Assembly: GCA_963630635.1 (NCBI GenBank)
Contig: CAVGOA010000064.1
Coordinates: forward strand, 1-10,305
Source of the DNA: Paratractidigestivibacter sp963630635
GTDB lineage: Bacteria > Actinomycetota > Coriobacteriia > Coriobacteriales > Atopobiaceae
Direction of reading: 5' to 3'
DNA: 10,305 nt
Below the pieces are notes generated by a model. The model was given only the letters and a program-made list of their open reading frames with translations, was not told the origin of the DNA and did not search any database. Each line of letters starts with the position of its first letter. The stretch's first letter is position 1. Position numbers and translations under genes: made by a program. This document shows, piece by piece, positions 1 through 6,760 of the stretch.

Positions 1-4
1 CAGC

Positions 5-44
5 AAAAAGGTGCCCGGGCGCCGATTTGGCGGCCCGGGCACCT
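5..44 (-). terminator. Intrinsic terminator of the pilus-like operon
   Basis: A perfect 12-bp inverted repeat pairs AGGTGCCCGGGC (9-20) with GCCCGGGCACCT (33-44). The 12-nt loop can add a small GCC/GGC stem. On the minus strand the hairpin is followed at once by five Ts (plus-strand A run at 5-9), the layout of a Rho-independent terminator. It lies about 50 bp after the pilT stop codon and would end the whole six-gene transcript. Confidence 0.9.
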
Positions 45-92
45 TCGTCGTGGCTGGTTAGCTCCTCGAATCCCGCGGTTCCCCGCGAAAGC

Positions 93-1166
93 CTACATCC
101 CCTCGGTCGCGAAGCGCCTCTCCAGGGCCTCGGGGTAGTTGGCGTACTGCAGCGCGGTCTCCTTTGCGACCTTGCCAGACTTAGCCACAGCATAAAGTGC
201 CTGGTCCATGGTCTGCATGCCGCTCTTGCCGCCCGCCGCAATCACCGAGTCGATCTGGTAAGTCTTCTCCTCGCGAATCAGGTTGCGAATGGCCGTGTTC
301 ATCGTCATGATCTCGAACACCGGCACGGTGCCGCCGTCGACGGTGGGCACCAGCTGCTGCGCGACGGTTGCCTGCAGCACCAGCGAAAGCTGGATGCGAA
401 TCTGGCGCTGCTGCGAGGGCGGGAACGCGTCGACAATGCGCTCGACGGTATCGGCCGCGCTGGTGGTGTGCAGGGTCGAAAGAACCAGCTGCGCCATCTC
501 GGCAGCGGTCACAGCCGCGCCGATCGTCTCGGCGTCACGCATCTCGCCCAGCATGATGACGTTGGGGCTCTCGCGCATGGCCGAGCGCAGGGCCTCGGCG
601 TAGGTGGCCACGTCGGTGGGCACCTCGCGCTGGGTAACGATGCAGGTGCCGTGCTTGTGCACGTACTCGATGGGGTCCTCCATCGTGACGATGTGGCCCG
701 AGCGCTCGTGGTTCATGCGGTCGATGATGCAGGCCAGCGTGGTCGACTTACCCGAGCCCGCGGGGCCGGTGACCAGCACCATGCCCTTGGACACGTTGGC
801 CAGGCGAAGCACGCTCTCGGGGATGTTCTTCTCCACCGGATCGGGAAGGCCAAACGGGATGACGCGCACAACGGCGCCGTAAGAGCCGCGCTGGCGGAAG
901 ATGTTGGCCCTAAAACGACCGACGCCGGGCAGCGCAAACGAGAAGTCCTCGTCGTGATTCTCTTTTGCCTGGAAATAGGTGATGTCGCGGCCAGCGGTGG
1001 CGTAGATCGCGCGGACCATGGCCTCGGTGTCAGCAGGCATAAGGGGCGCCTCGCCAACGCGCACCTGGACGCCGCTGGACTGGTAAGTAAGCGGCAAGCC
1101 GGCAATGAAGAAGACATCGGAGGCCTGGGCCTCGATCATCTGGCTGAGCAAATCCTTGAGTTCCAT
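93..1166 (-). CDS. pilT: PilT-family type IV pilus/secretion ATPase
   Basis: A 357-aa cytoplasmic AAA+-like secretion ATPase, close to the usual PilT length. The N-terminal PAS-like region (about 1-110) is followed by the RecA-like core. Visible motifs are Walker A GPAGSGKST (134-142), the Asp box TMEDPIEYVH (161-170), Walker B VIMLGEMRD (203-211), the His box LSTLHTTSA (229-237), and AIRNLIRE (292-299). The last motif is a PilT hallmark and separates this protein from PilB/GspE assembly ATPases. In the family, PilT hexamers bind the PilC/GspF platform and drive pilus retraction. Here it is the only ATPase visible, so it might power the machine alone (inference). The ATG is preceded by AAGAAGGGAA at good spacing, 21 nt after the previous gene. 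It is the last gene of the operon, followed by a strong terminator. Confidence 0.95.
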   Translation of the reverse strand: MELKDLLSQMIEAQASDVFFIAGLPLTYQSSGVQVRVGEAPLMPADTEAMVRAIYATAGRDITYFQAKENHDEDFSFALPGVGRFRANIFRQRGSYGAVVRVIPFGLPDPVEKNIPESVLRLANVSKGMVLVTGPAGSGKSTTLACIIDRMNHERSGHIVTMEDPIEYVHKHGTCIVTQREVPTDVATYAEALRSAMRESPNVIMLGEMRDAETIGAAVTAAEMAQLVLSTLHTTSAADTVERIVDAFPPSQQRQIRIQLSLVLQATVAQQLVPTVDGGTVPVFEIMTMNTAIRNLIREEKTYQIDSVIAAGGKSGMQTMDQALYAVAKSGKVAKETALQYANYPEALERRFATEGM

Positions 1167-1187
1167 GAGATTTCCCTTCTTGGTTTG

Positions 1188-1733
1188 CTAGTTTGCGCTG
1201 GTAGTCGATGCGGTGGAGGTGCCCGCGACGCTGGAGCCCGACCACAAATTGGTCGAGGACTCGGCCTGCGCGGTGGACATCTTCCACTGGGTGATGTCGC
1301 AAGCCAGGTCGTCGGTAATGGTGACCGACGCCTCCAGCTTGCGGCCGTTAGCTGCTAAAACGGTGAACTCGACGTTAGATCCATCGATGGCGAGAGAAAC
1401 GTCCAGCCCGGCGTCGGTCGCGCCCGCCTGGTCAAGGGCGGCCGTCTGGATCGCGGCCGCGTTGGACTTGACGTAGGCCGCGACCTGCGCGGCGGTCCCG
1501 CCCTGGGCCTTGACCTGGGCGGCCTGCGCGTCGACCTGCGACAAAATCGCCTGCCCCACGCCGTCGATCTGATAGGTCTCGCTCACCGAGACGCCCTGCT
1601 TTTGGGTGGTGGCCCAGGTCGCGCGGGCCGTCACCACGCACAGGACGGCTAGGACGCTCATCAGCAGGATGGCAAGCAGCGTGATGAAGCTCACGATACC
1701 AATGCGCACGTTACCTGCGGGTTTCTTGGACAT
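1188..1733 (-). CDS. Single-pass membrane protein, pilus-like operon (181 aa)
   Basis: Not a family I can name. The 181-aa product has a short basic N-terminus (KK and R10), a strong transmembrane helix at about 12-36, then an Ala/Gln-rich, probably helical stretch (about 60-105). A beta-rich region follows, with a single Cys at 145, the motif DITQWKMS (146-153) and LWSG (163-166), and a Ser/Thr/Ala-rich end. The topology (N-in, helix, extracellular domain) resembles minor pilins or pseudopilins, but no prepilin peptidase site of the G|FxxxE type is present. The ATG lies one base after the TAG of the preceding gene, so translation is probably coupled. pilT follows after 21 nt. Its position between the platform protein and the ATPase suggests a structural subunit of the same machine (inference). 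Confidence 0.85.
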   Translation of the reverse strand: MSKKPAGNVRIGIVSFITLLAILLMSVLAVLCVVTARATWATTQKQGVSVSETYQIDGVGQAILSQVDAQAAQVKAQGGTAAQVAAYVKSNAAAIQTAALDQAGATDAGLDVSLAIDGSNVEFTVLAANGRKLEASVTITDDLACDITQWKMSTAQAESSTNLWSGSSVAGTSTASTTSAN

Positions 1734-1734
1734 G

Positions 1735-2247
1735 CTACTTCACCCCGCTTACGTAACGAGTGGCATCCAGCGAGAAGACCTCGGCGGCTTCGACGTCGCC
1801 CGCCGCGTCGCCCGTGGCCGCGCCGTCCCCGGCCTCGACGACCGCAATGTGCGCCCGGTACAACGTGCCCGCGTCGGTAGCCTGCGCGTCAACGATGCAG
1901 GTCACGGCCAGCGAGTCGGTGTTCTTCTCGCCGGCGGCATAGCCCAGTCCAACCGGGGAGCCCTTGGCCACAGCGGCCGGATCGTTAGAGAACTCCTCGG
2001 CCGCAGACTGGGCCATCTGGATGGCGCTCGTCAGGTCCTCAGACCGCGTGGCCAGGGTGCCCGCCTTGGCATACAGCGAGGTAAACACTGCCATCGAGAC
2101 CACGATGGCAAACAGCAAGATCAAAGACTCAACTACAAAGGCCAGACCCGTCCAGGCGCGGCCCCCAACCTCGCGGCGCGCGGCGGTGCCGCCGGCGTTC
2201 TCTAGCTCTTGCGGGCCAAAGGTGGCCGTGTTCTTCTCGCCAGCCAT
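1735..2247 (-). CDS. Minor-pilin-like single-pass membrane protein (170 aa)
   Basis: The 170-aa product has a hydrophilic N-terminus of about 30 residues with RR at 24-25, then one hydrophobic helix at about 35-58. A glutamate (E40) sits near the start of the helix in GLAFVVESLILL, recalling the conserved Glu5 of type IV pilins. The segment after it (TRSEDLTSAIQMAQSAAEEF, 67-86) resembles the amphipathic continuation of a pilin alpha-1 helix, and a beta-rich C-terminal half follows. The start ATG shares one base with the stop of the upstream gene (TAATG), implying translational coupling. I recall similar proteins beside DUF4860 and PilT genes in gut Firmicutes, but cannot name a family. The best guess is a pilin-like subunit. 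G34 is not placed as in a canonical cleavage site. Confidence 0.85.
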   Translation of the reverse strand: MAGEKNTATFGPQELENAGGTAARREVGGRAWTGLAFVVESLILLFAIVVSMAVFTSLYAKAGTLATRSEDLTSAIQMAQSAAEEFSNDPAAVAKGSPVGLGYAAGEKNTDSLAVTCIVDAQATDAGTLYRAHIAVVEAGDGAATGDAAGDVEAAEVFSLDATRYVSGVK

Positions 2248-2786
2248 TACAGGTCACCTCCCTGCAGGTTGCGCAGGGCAACCTCGCAGGTGCCGCTGTC
2301 GGTGGTGATGCTAAACAGCCCGTGCGAGACGCCAAAGGTAAAGGTGTTGGACTCGGCCAGCTCGGTCGCCGCGGCCGGCGTGTAAGCCGCGCCCTGGATG
2401 GCGTACTCCTGCAGGATTTTGCCCTGGTACAGGTAGGTGCGAATCTCGTAGGTGCCGCTGTCCAGGTGCTGAACGACCACCAGCGAGCGGCCCTCGGGGC
2501 CCTCGCCCACGGCCACGCTGCCCGTGGCGTCGTTGGCGCGAATCGAGTTGATGATCAGCTCCATACCCTCGCGCGACTGGTTGTTGGCCCGCTGAGCTGC
2601 GGCAACGCGGCTGTACACGTTGACGCCGGTGACCAAGGCCACCAGCAGCAGCACAAACAGCACGGCCAAAAACAGCGGCGAGAAGAGCCTGGCGGCGCGC
2701 CCGGTCTTCTCCTCGCGCAAGGAAATGTGGGCAACGCTGGTTAGCGCCTCGGCGCGATCGATCTTGTGGGTGTTGACGTTGTTCAT
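2247..2786 (-). CDS. DUF4860-like membrane protein of the pilus-like operon
   Basis: The 179-aa product has a 35-residue cytosolic N-terminus, one transmembrane helix (about 36-58), and an outer domain whose pattern fits DUF4860 as I know it. The cues are GVNVYSRV just after the helix, a helical segment with INSIRAND (79-86), GPEGRSLVV (96-104), and the TYEIRTYLYQGKILQEY stretch (112-128). DUF4860 has no assigned function and is found in Firmicutes and Coriobacteriia pilus-like loci. The layout is again N-in with a small beta-rich extracellular domain, as in minor pilins or pseudopilins. The start overlaps the upstream gene by 4 nt (ATGA) and the stop overlaps the next gene by one base. The family assignment is from memory of the motif pattern and is moderately secure. 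Confidence 0.88.
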   Translation of the reverse strand: MNNVNTHKIDRAEALTSVAHISLREEKTGRAARLFSPLFLAVLFVLLLVALVTGVNVYSRVAAAQRANNQSREGMELIINSIRANDATGSVAVGEGPEGRSLVVVQHLDSGTYEIRTYLYQGKILQEYAIQGAAYTPAAATELAESNTFTFGVSHGLFSITTDSGTCEVALRNLQGGDL

Positions 2787-3109
2787 CGCGGCGCCACCAC
2801 CACACTGGGAACGATGTTATCGGCAAACCACTCGTAGGTGATGATGTAGTCGTCGTGGTTGATGGTCAGCCCGTAGCTTTCCTCCAGGTGGGACAGCGAG
2901 CTGGGGTACGCGCCCTCGATCGAGGCGCACTGCTTTGCCGCCGAGAGGATCGACTCGCGCAACGCCGCCGCGCCTTGGACGCGCGCGTTGCGTCGAGCAA
3001 CCCCCGCCACGGCCACGAAGACCACGCACACAACCAGCACCACGGTCACAATGACCCAGCGGCGCTTCTTGCGCTTGCCCTCTTCTTTATAGGTTAGCTC
3101 GTGAAACAT
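2783..3109 (-). CDS. Small pseudopilin-like membrane protein (108 aa)
   Basis: The 108-aa product has a very basic stretch (KRKKRR, 12-17), a transmembrane helix (about 18-38), and then a conserved-looking helix and loop ALRESILSAAKQCASIEGAYPSSL (49-72), followed by HLEESYGL (74-81). The helix, then G-x-YP, then a Leu-rich turn, resembles the major pseudopilin GspG and some type IV pilins, where a YP motif follows the first helix. There is no prepilin leader: the basic patch runs directly into the membrane helix without G|FxxxE. The end is NIVPSVVVAPR. The ATG follows GAGAAGGGCAGG, 25 nt after the platform gene, and the 3' end overlaps the DUF4860-like gene by 4 nt. Likely a structural subunit (inference). 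Confidence 0.87.
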   Translation of the reverse strand: MFHELTYKEEGKRKKRRWVIVTVVLVVCVVFVAVAGVARRNARVQGAAALRESILSAAKQCASIEGAYPSSLSHLEESYGLTINHDDYIITYEWFADNIVPSVVVAPR

Positions 3110-3134
3110 CGATATTGGCCTGCCCTTCTCGCCG

Positions 3135-4187
3135 CTAACCGATGGAGCTCATGATGCCAACCAGGGGCATCATGACCGCGATCAGCGTGGCGCTCACGGC
3201 AAGCGTGAGGAAGACGGCCAGGGCGGGCTCGACGGTGTCGATGACCGAGTCGATCTGCATCGTGGCGTCGTCAAAGAAGACGTCGGACAGGCGACCCAGC
3301 ACGTCGTCAGTCGAGCCAGAGCGGGTGCCAACCACCAGCATGCGGGCGTAAACAGGCTCAAACAGGTCGTTCTCCGAGATGGCCTGGCCCAGGCTGCGGG
3401 GGTTGTCGATGTTGGTCATAGAAGCGTGGGCGGCCTCGATCTTCTGGCGAAGCTCAACGTGGTCGACGGTCTTCTCGGCTTCCTCCATAGCCTGCGCGTC
3501 GTGGACGCCCGAGGCAATGTAGGCGGCAAGGGCGCTGGTAAAGCGCGAGAGGGCCAGCTGGTACATGGCCGCCTTAGTGGCCGGGTAGCCCTCGAGGAAC
3601 TTTACAAGTTTGATGCGGCCAGACTCGGACTTTGCCTGGACGGCCATGACCAAAACGGCCACGGTGGCGATCAAGACGACGGCCAGCGCGATCCAGCCAA
3701 TGACCATCGACACGCCCACCGAGCCAAACGAGCCCGAGGTCAAAGACCCCGCAATGTCCTTATACACATCCGAGAAAATCGGCAAGATGACCGCCACGGT
3801 AAAGGCCAAGATGACGCTCATGACGCACAGCAGCGCGGCCGGGTAGCCCACGGCGCTCTGCAGCTTAGCGAACAGGCGGCTCTCGCTGCCGTAATAGCGG
3901 TCAAGGCTGCGAAGCACGCGGTCGGTGCGGCCCGAGGCCTCGCCAACGCGAACCATGCTCACAGCGTAGGGCGGAAAGGCGCCGGTGAATTCCATGGCAT
4001 CGGCCAGGCCCTCGCCCTGCACCAGCCGCGAGTAGGTCTTATCGCAAACGTCCTTGAAGTAGGACTGCTCGCGGTTCTCGGCCAGCATGTGGACGGCCTC
4101 GTCGATCTGGACACCAGCCGAAAGCATCGTTGCGACACTTCCGCAAAAGGCGCTGATTGCGCTGCCTTCAAGTAGCTTGTCTGCCAT
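3135..4187 (-). CDS. GspF/PilC-type inner-membrane platform protein
   Basis: The 350-aa product has the architecture of the type II secretion F family: two repeated cytoplasmic helical domains (about 12-115 and 213-318), each followed by membrane helices. Visible hydrophobic segments are about 115-137, 156-183 and 320-345. The first repeat carries MLSAGVQIDEAV (21-32) and VRVGEASGRTDRVL (79-92). The second carries FTSALAAYIASGV (216-228) and VVGTRSGSTDDVLGRL (285-300), both matching the conserved GE/G-G-x-L pattern of the family. In known systems this protein is the rotor or platform contacted by the ATPase and the pilin base. It is a little shorter than typical PilC, mainly at the N-terminus. 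It is the first gene of the operon, 95 nt after the transglutaminase gene. That gap holds two TTTACC direct repeats (plus strand 4229-4234 and 4239-4244), one helical turn apart, and no convincing promoter. A weak GGAG precedes the ATG. Confidence 0.93.
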   Translation of the reverse strand: MADKLLEGSAISAFCGSVATMLSAGVQIDEAVHMLAENREQSYFKDVCDKTYSRLVQGEGLADAMEFTGAFPPYAVSMVRVGEASGRTDRVLRSLDRYYGSESRLFAKLQSAVGYPAALLCVMSVILAFTVAVILPIFSDVYKDIAGSLTSGSFGSVGVSMVIGWIALAVVLIATVAVLVMAVQAKSESGRIKLVKFLEGYPATKAAMYQLALSRFTSALAAYIASGVHDAQAMEEAEKTVDHVELRQKIEAAHASMTNIDNPRSLGQAISENDLFEPVYARMLVVGTRSGSTDDVLGRLSDVFFDDATMQIDSVIDTVEPALAVFLTLAVSATLIAVMMPLVGIMSSIG

Positions 4188-4282
4188 AAGAGCTCCAGAT
4201 TCTAAGTTGCCGACTTCACGATAGAGACTTTACCACGGTTTACCTTGGCGAGAGGTACCCCCTGGGTTTTTCGGTGAGCGTT

Positions 4283-5263
4283 TTAATACATATGTCGCGC
4301 GGTATAGGTCTTGCCGTCGCCCACATTGGTCCCTCCCCCGCTTGCCGCAAAGGTCAGGTCAACGCGCGACCAGGTGTTTTGCTGTACGTCAAAAGCCGCC
4401 GAGGTCCAGGTGCCGTCGATGTAGACCATCAGCCAGGCGTGTGAGATGTTGTCTGGCGAGACATCGCCGGTCACGATTTGGGTCGGGATGCCCTGGCTGC
4501 GCAACATCGCGGCGCCCAGGCTGGCGTAGTCAAAACAGATGCCCGAGCCCGCCGCCAGGGTTTGGTCGGGATTGGGGATGTAGCCAGACGAGTCTTTGAG
4601 CTGGGCGGCCTTCTCGTCGTCATAAGTAATGTTGTCGCAGATCCAGTCGCAGATGGCAGCCAAGGCGTCGCCCTGGTTTTGGGCGCTGGCCACCAGCTCG
4701 CGCGCCTTGGTCACGCAGGCGCTGCCCTCGACATAGCTGCAGATGATGTTGGGGCGCAGATAGGGGCCAAACTCGTTCTCTAGCTGGGCGTCTGCCGTGG
4801 CGCGGGCCAGCTCGACGTAGCTCGAGCCGGTGGTGTTCTGCATAACGCGCACCAAGTACGAGCCGCTTCCCAGGGTAAGGGGCACGGCCGCCGGGGTGCC
4901 GTCGGCGGGCATGTCGAGGTTGTAGCTGGCCTCGCCCAGGCTCACCTGGATCTTAAGGCGGCTGTCGCTGGTAGCGGCCGCGGTGACGTAGCCCTGGGCC
5001 GCGTGGCTAACGTCGATCAGCGCGCCGTTGTCGCCCGTAGCTGCGGCCTCGTCAAAATCCGAGGTGTAGGGCAAGGTCGCGGACACAGTAAAGGCGGCGC
5101 CGCTTGTTGATTCTTGGGTCAAGGCGCTTTGAACGACAGTCGACGCACTTGATGCGGCGCTATCGCAGCCGCAAAGCGCCAACGTTGCGGCCAATAACAC
5201 GCAACGCACCAGCTGACCTGGGCGAATGCCAAGGTCCAAGTATGTCTCCCCAAGGCGCTTCAT
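4283..5263 (-). CDS. Transglutaminase-like domain lipoprotein
   Basis: A 326-aa protein with a lipoprotein signal peptide: a hydrophobic core at 19-30 leads to LCGC, with Cys33 the likely lipidated residue. A Ser/Ala/Thr-rich linker and a beta-rich N-terminal domain (about 55-160) come next. The C-terminal part is a transglutaminase-like cysteine protease fold (about 190-305) with a visible catalytic triad: Cys243 in GICFDYASL, His275 in SHAWLMVY and Asp302 in WSRVDLTF. Such proteins are anchored outside the membrane and may act as peptidases or cross-linking enzymes; the substrate cannot be told from sequence. The ATG at 5263 lies only about 8 nt from a TATAAT, leaving no room for a ribosome binding site. 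A TTG at 5237-5239 is preceded by GGGGAG with 6-nt spacing and would give a 318-aa form that keeps the whole signal peptide. Same strand as, and just upstream of, the pilus-like operon, with no terminator between, so partial co-transcription is possible. Confidence 0.92.
   Translation of the reverse strand: MKRLGETYLDLGIRPGQLVRCVLLAATLALCGCDSAASSASTVVQSALTQESTSGAAFTVSATLPYTSDFDEAAATGDNGALIDVSHAAQGYVTAAATSDSRLKIQVSLGEASYNLDMPADGTPAAVPLTLGSGSYLVRVMQNTTGSSYVELARATADAQLENEFGPYLRPNIICSYVEGSACVTKARELVASAQNQGDALAAICDWICDNITYDDEKAAQLKDSSGYIPNPDQTLAAGSGICFDYASLGAAMLRSQGIPTQIVTGDVSPDNISHAWLMVYIDGTWTSAAFDVQQNTWSRVDLTFAASGGGTNVGDGKTYTARHMY
5246..5251 (-). promoter_or_regulatory. Candidate RBS for internal TTG start of the lipoprotein
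   Basis: GGGGAG on the minus strand, 6 nt before a TTG codon (5237-5239) in frame with the transglutaminase-like lipoprotein. The upstream ATG (5261-5263) has no Shine-Dalgarno sequence. The motif therefore decides between a leaderless ATG start and a TTG start with a leader of about 25 nt. Confidence 0.5.
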
Positions 5264-5271
5264 TTGCAGAA

Positions 5272-5277
5272 ATTATA
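5272..5277 (-). promoter_or_regulatory. -10 box of the lipoprotein gene
   Basis: A perfect TATAAT on the minus strand, ending 8 nt before the ATG at 5263. No good -35 hexamer is seen at 16-18 bp; the 17-bp position reads CAACCG. Transcription would start at or within a few bases of the ATG. The stretch between serS and this gene also holds the serS terminator and a 20-bp palindrome. Confidence 0.6.
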
Positions 5278-5346
5278 CAAAGCCGGCGGGCAGACGGTTG
5301 GGCAAAAGGTAAATTCACCGCACTTGAACCGCGCCCGGCAGAGCGC

Positions 5347-5366
5347 GGCAGCGTCCGGACGCTGCC
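5347..5366. repeat. Perfect 20-bp palindrome
   Basis: GGCAGCGTCC followed directly by its reverse complement GGACGCTGCC, with no spacer. It lies between the serS terminator and the lipoprotein promoter, about 70 bp upstream of the TATAAT. It could be an operator for a dimeric regulator or part of a second hairpin after serS. It has no T-tract on either strand, so it is not a terminator by itself. Confidence 0.7.
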
Positions 5367-5371
5367 ACAAC

Positions 5372-5406
5372 AAAAAGCGCCGGCACACTCCGCGTGCACC
5401 GGCGCT
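5372..5406 (-). terminator. Intrinsic terminator of serS
   Basis: On the minus strand AGCGCCGG (from plus 5399-5406) pairs with CCGGCGCT (plus 5376-5383). An inner GTG/CAC pairing has a small bulge. A run of Ts follows (plus A run 5372-5376). It lies about 70 bp after the serS stop codon. Confidence 0.85.
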
Positions 5407-5473
5407 GAAATTCAATACTTGGCGAGAAGACCTCGCCCCAAGGCGCAAGGCGCAGGCCCGAGCAGGCCCCAGC

Positions 5474-6760
5474 TTAGGCCTCGGGCTTGATGACCTCGAT
5501 GCCGCCCATGTAGGAGCGCAAGGCCTCGGGCACGGTGATGGTGCCGTCGGCGTTCTGGTAGTTCTCCATGATGGCGGCCATCGTGCGGCCCACGGCCAGG
5601 CCCGAGCCGTTAAGCGTGTGGACGTAACGGGTGCCCTTGAAGTTGGCCGGGTCGCGATACTTGATGTTGGCGCGGCGAGCCTGGAAGTCCCAGCAGTTGG
5701 AGCAAGAAGAGATCTCTTTGTAGTTGTTGTAGCTGGGCAGCCAAACCTCGATGTCGTAGCACTTGGTGGCGCTAAAGCCAATGTCGCCGGTGCACAGGGT
5801 GACCACGTGGTACGGCAGACCCAGGGCCTTCAGGCACTCCTCGGCCTCGTTGACCATAGACTCAAGCTGGTTCATCGAGTCCTCGGGCGTGGCGAACTTG
5901 ACCATCTCGACCTTGTCAAACTCGTGCACGCGAATGATGCCGCGGGTGTCGCGACCGGCAGATCCGGCCTCCTCTCGGAAGCACGGGGTAAAGGCGGTAT
6001 AGAGAAGCGGCAGCTGGCTGGCATCCAGGACCTCATCGCGGTGGATGTTGGTGAGCTGGACCTCAGCCGTGGGGATGAGGTACAGGTCGGGGTTCACATG
6101 GTAGAGGTCGTCGTCAAACTTAGGCAGCTGACCGGTACCAAACAGGCTGTCGTGGTTGGTGATGACGGGGGGCCACCACTCCTTGAAGCCGGCCTTGTTG
6201 TGCATGTCGATGAAGAAGTTGATCAGCGCGCGCTCCATGCGAGCACCCATGCCGCCCAGCAGGTAGAAGCGGGTGCCGGCCAGCTTAACGCCGCGGTCAA
6301 AGTCGATCATGCCCAGCTCGGGGCCCAGGTCCCAGTGGGCCTTGGGCTCGAAGTCAAACTCGCGCGGAGTGCCCCAGCGGCGCACCTCGGGGTTGTCAGA
6401 GTCGTCCTTGCCGTAGGGCACGTCCTCGTGCGGAATGTTGGGGATGGCCGCCACCAGGTCAAAGAGCTCCTTCTCGACCTGGCCGCGCTTCTCGTCCAAC
6501 TGAGAAATGCGGTCCTTGTTGGCCGCGACCTGGGCCTTTGCGGCCTCGGCCTCGTCCTTCTTGCCCTCGCGCATAAGCTCGCCGATCTTCTTGGACTCGG
6601 CGTTGCGGGCGGCCTGCAAAGACTCGACCTCGGCGATAACAGAGCGGCGCTCCTCGTCCAGCTCAAAGAACTTCTCGCGGTCCCAGTGGGCGTTTTGCCT
6701 GGACTCGCAGGCCTTGTCCACCGCATCGGGGTTCTCGCGAACAAACTTGATGTCGAGCAT
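5474..6760 (-). CDS. serS: Seryl-tRNA synthetase
   Basis: The 428-aa product matches full-length bacterial SerRS, which charges tRNA-Ser (and tRNA-Sec where present) with serine in the cytoplasm. The N-terminal tRNA-binding domain is a long antiparallel coiled coil (about 28-103, rich in E/K/R/A). The catalytic core shows the class II signatures: the serine-binding TAE (231-233), motif 2 with FREEAGSAGRDTRG (261-274) and RVHEFDKVE (277-285), and motif 3 with NGSGLAVGRTMAAIMENYQ (384-402). The ATG is preceded by TTGAGGAGTACAG, a strong ribosome binding site, and the product starts with the typical MLDIKFVREN. It is a single-gene unit with its own terminator, divergent from a 65-aa membrane protein. 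The leader of about 58 nt shows no T-box features. Confidence 0.98.
   Translation of the reverse strand: MLDIKFVRENPDAVDKACESRQNAHWDREKFFELDEERRSVIAEVESLQAARNAESKKIGELMREGKKDEAEAAKAQVAANKDRISQLDEKRGQVEKELFDLVAAIPNIPHEDVPYGKDDSDNPEVRRWGTPREFDFEPKAHWDLGPELGMIDFDRGVKLAGTRFYLLGGMGARMERALINFFIDMHNKAGFKEWWPPVITNHDSLFGTGQLPKFDDDLYHVNPDLYLIPTAEVQLTNIHRDEVLDASQLPLLYTAFTPCFREEAGSAGRDTRGIIRVHEFDKVEMVKFATPEDSMNQLESMVNEAEECLKALGLPYHVVTLCTGDIGFSATKCYDIEVWLPSYNNYKEISSCSNCWDFQARRANIKYRDPANFKGTRYVHTLNGSGLAVGRTMAAIMENYQNADGTITVPEALRSYMGGIEVIKPEA

Noticed and set aside
27..1358. Plus-strand frame of 443 codons opposite pilT
   Set aside because: Antisense shadow of pilT. The His/Arg/Gly-rich product resembles no protein and there is no promoter.
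1735..2247. Canonical type IV prepilin leader in the 170-aa protein
   Set aside because: Gly34 is six residues from Glu40, one more than the canonical spacing, and there is no typical charged leader next to it. I call it pilin-like only.
3426..4175. Plus-strand frame opposite the platform gene
   Set aside because: Antisense shadow with biased composition. The minus-strand product has clear T2SF motifs.
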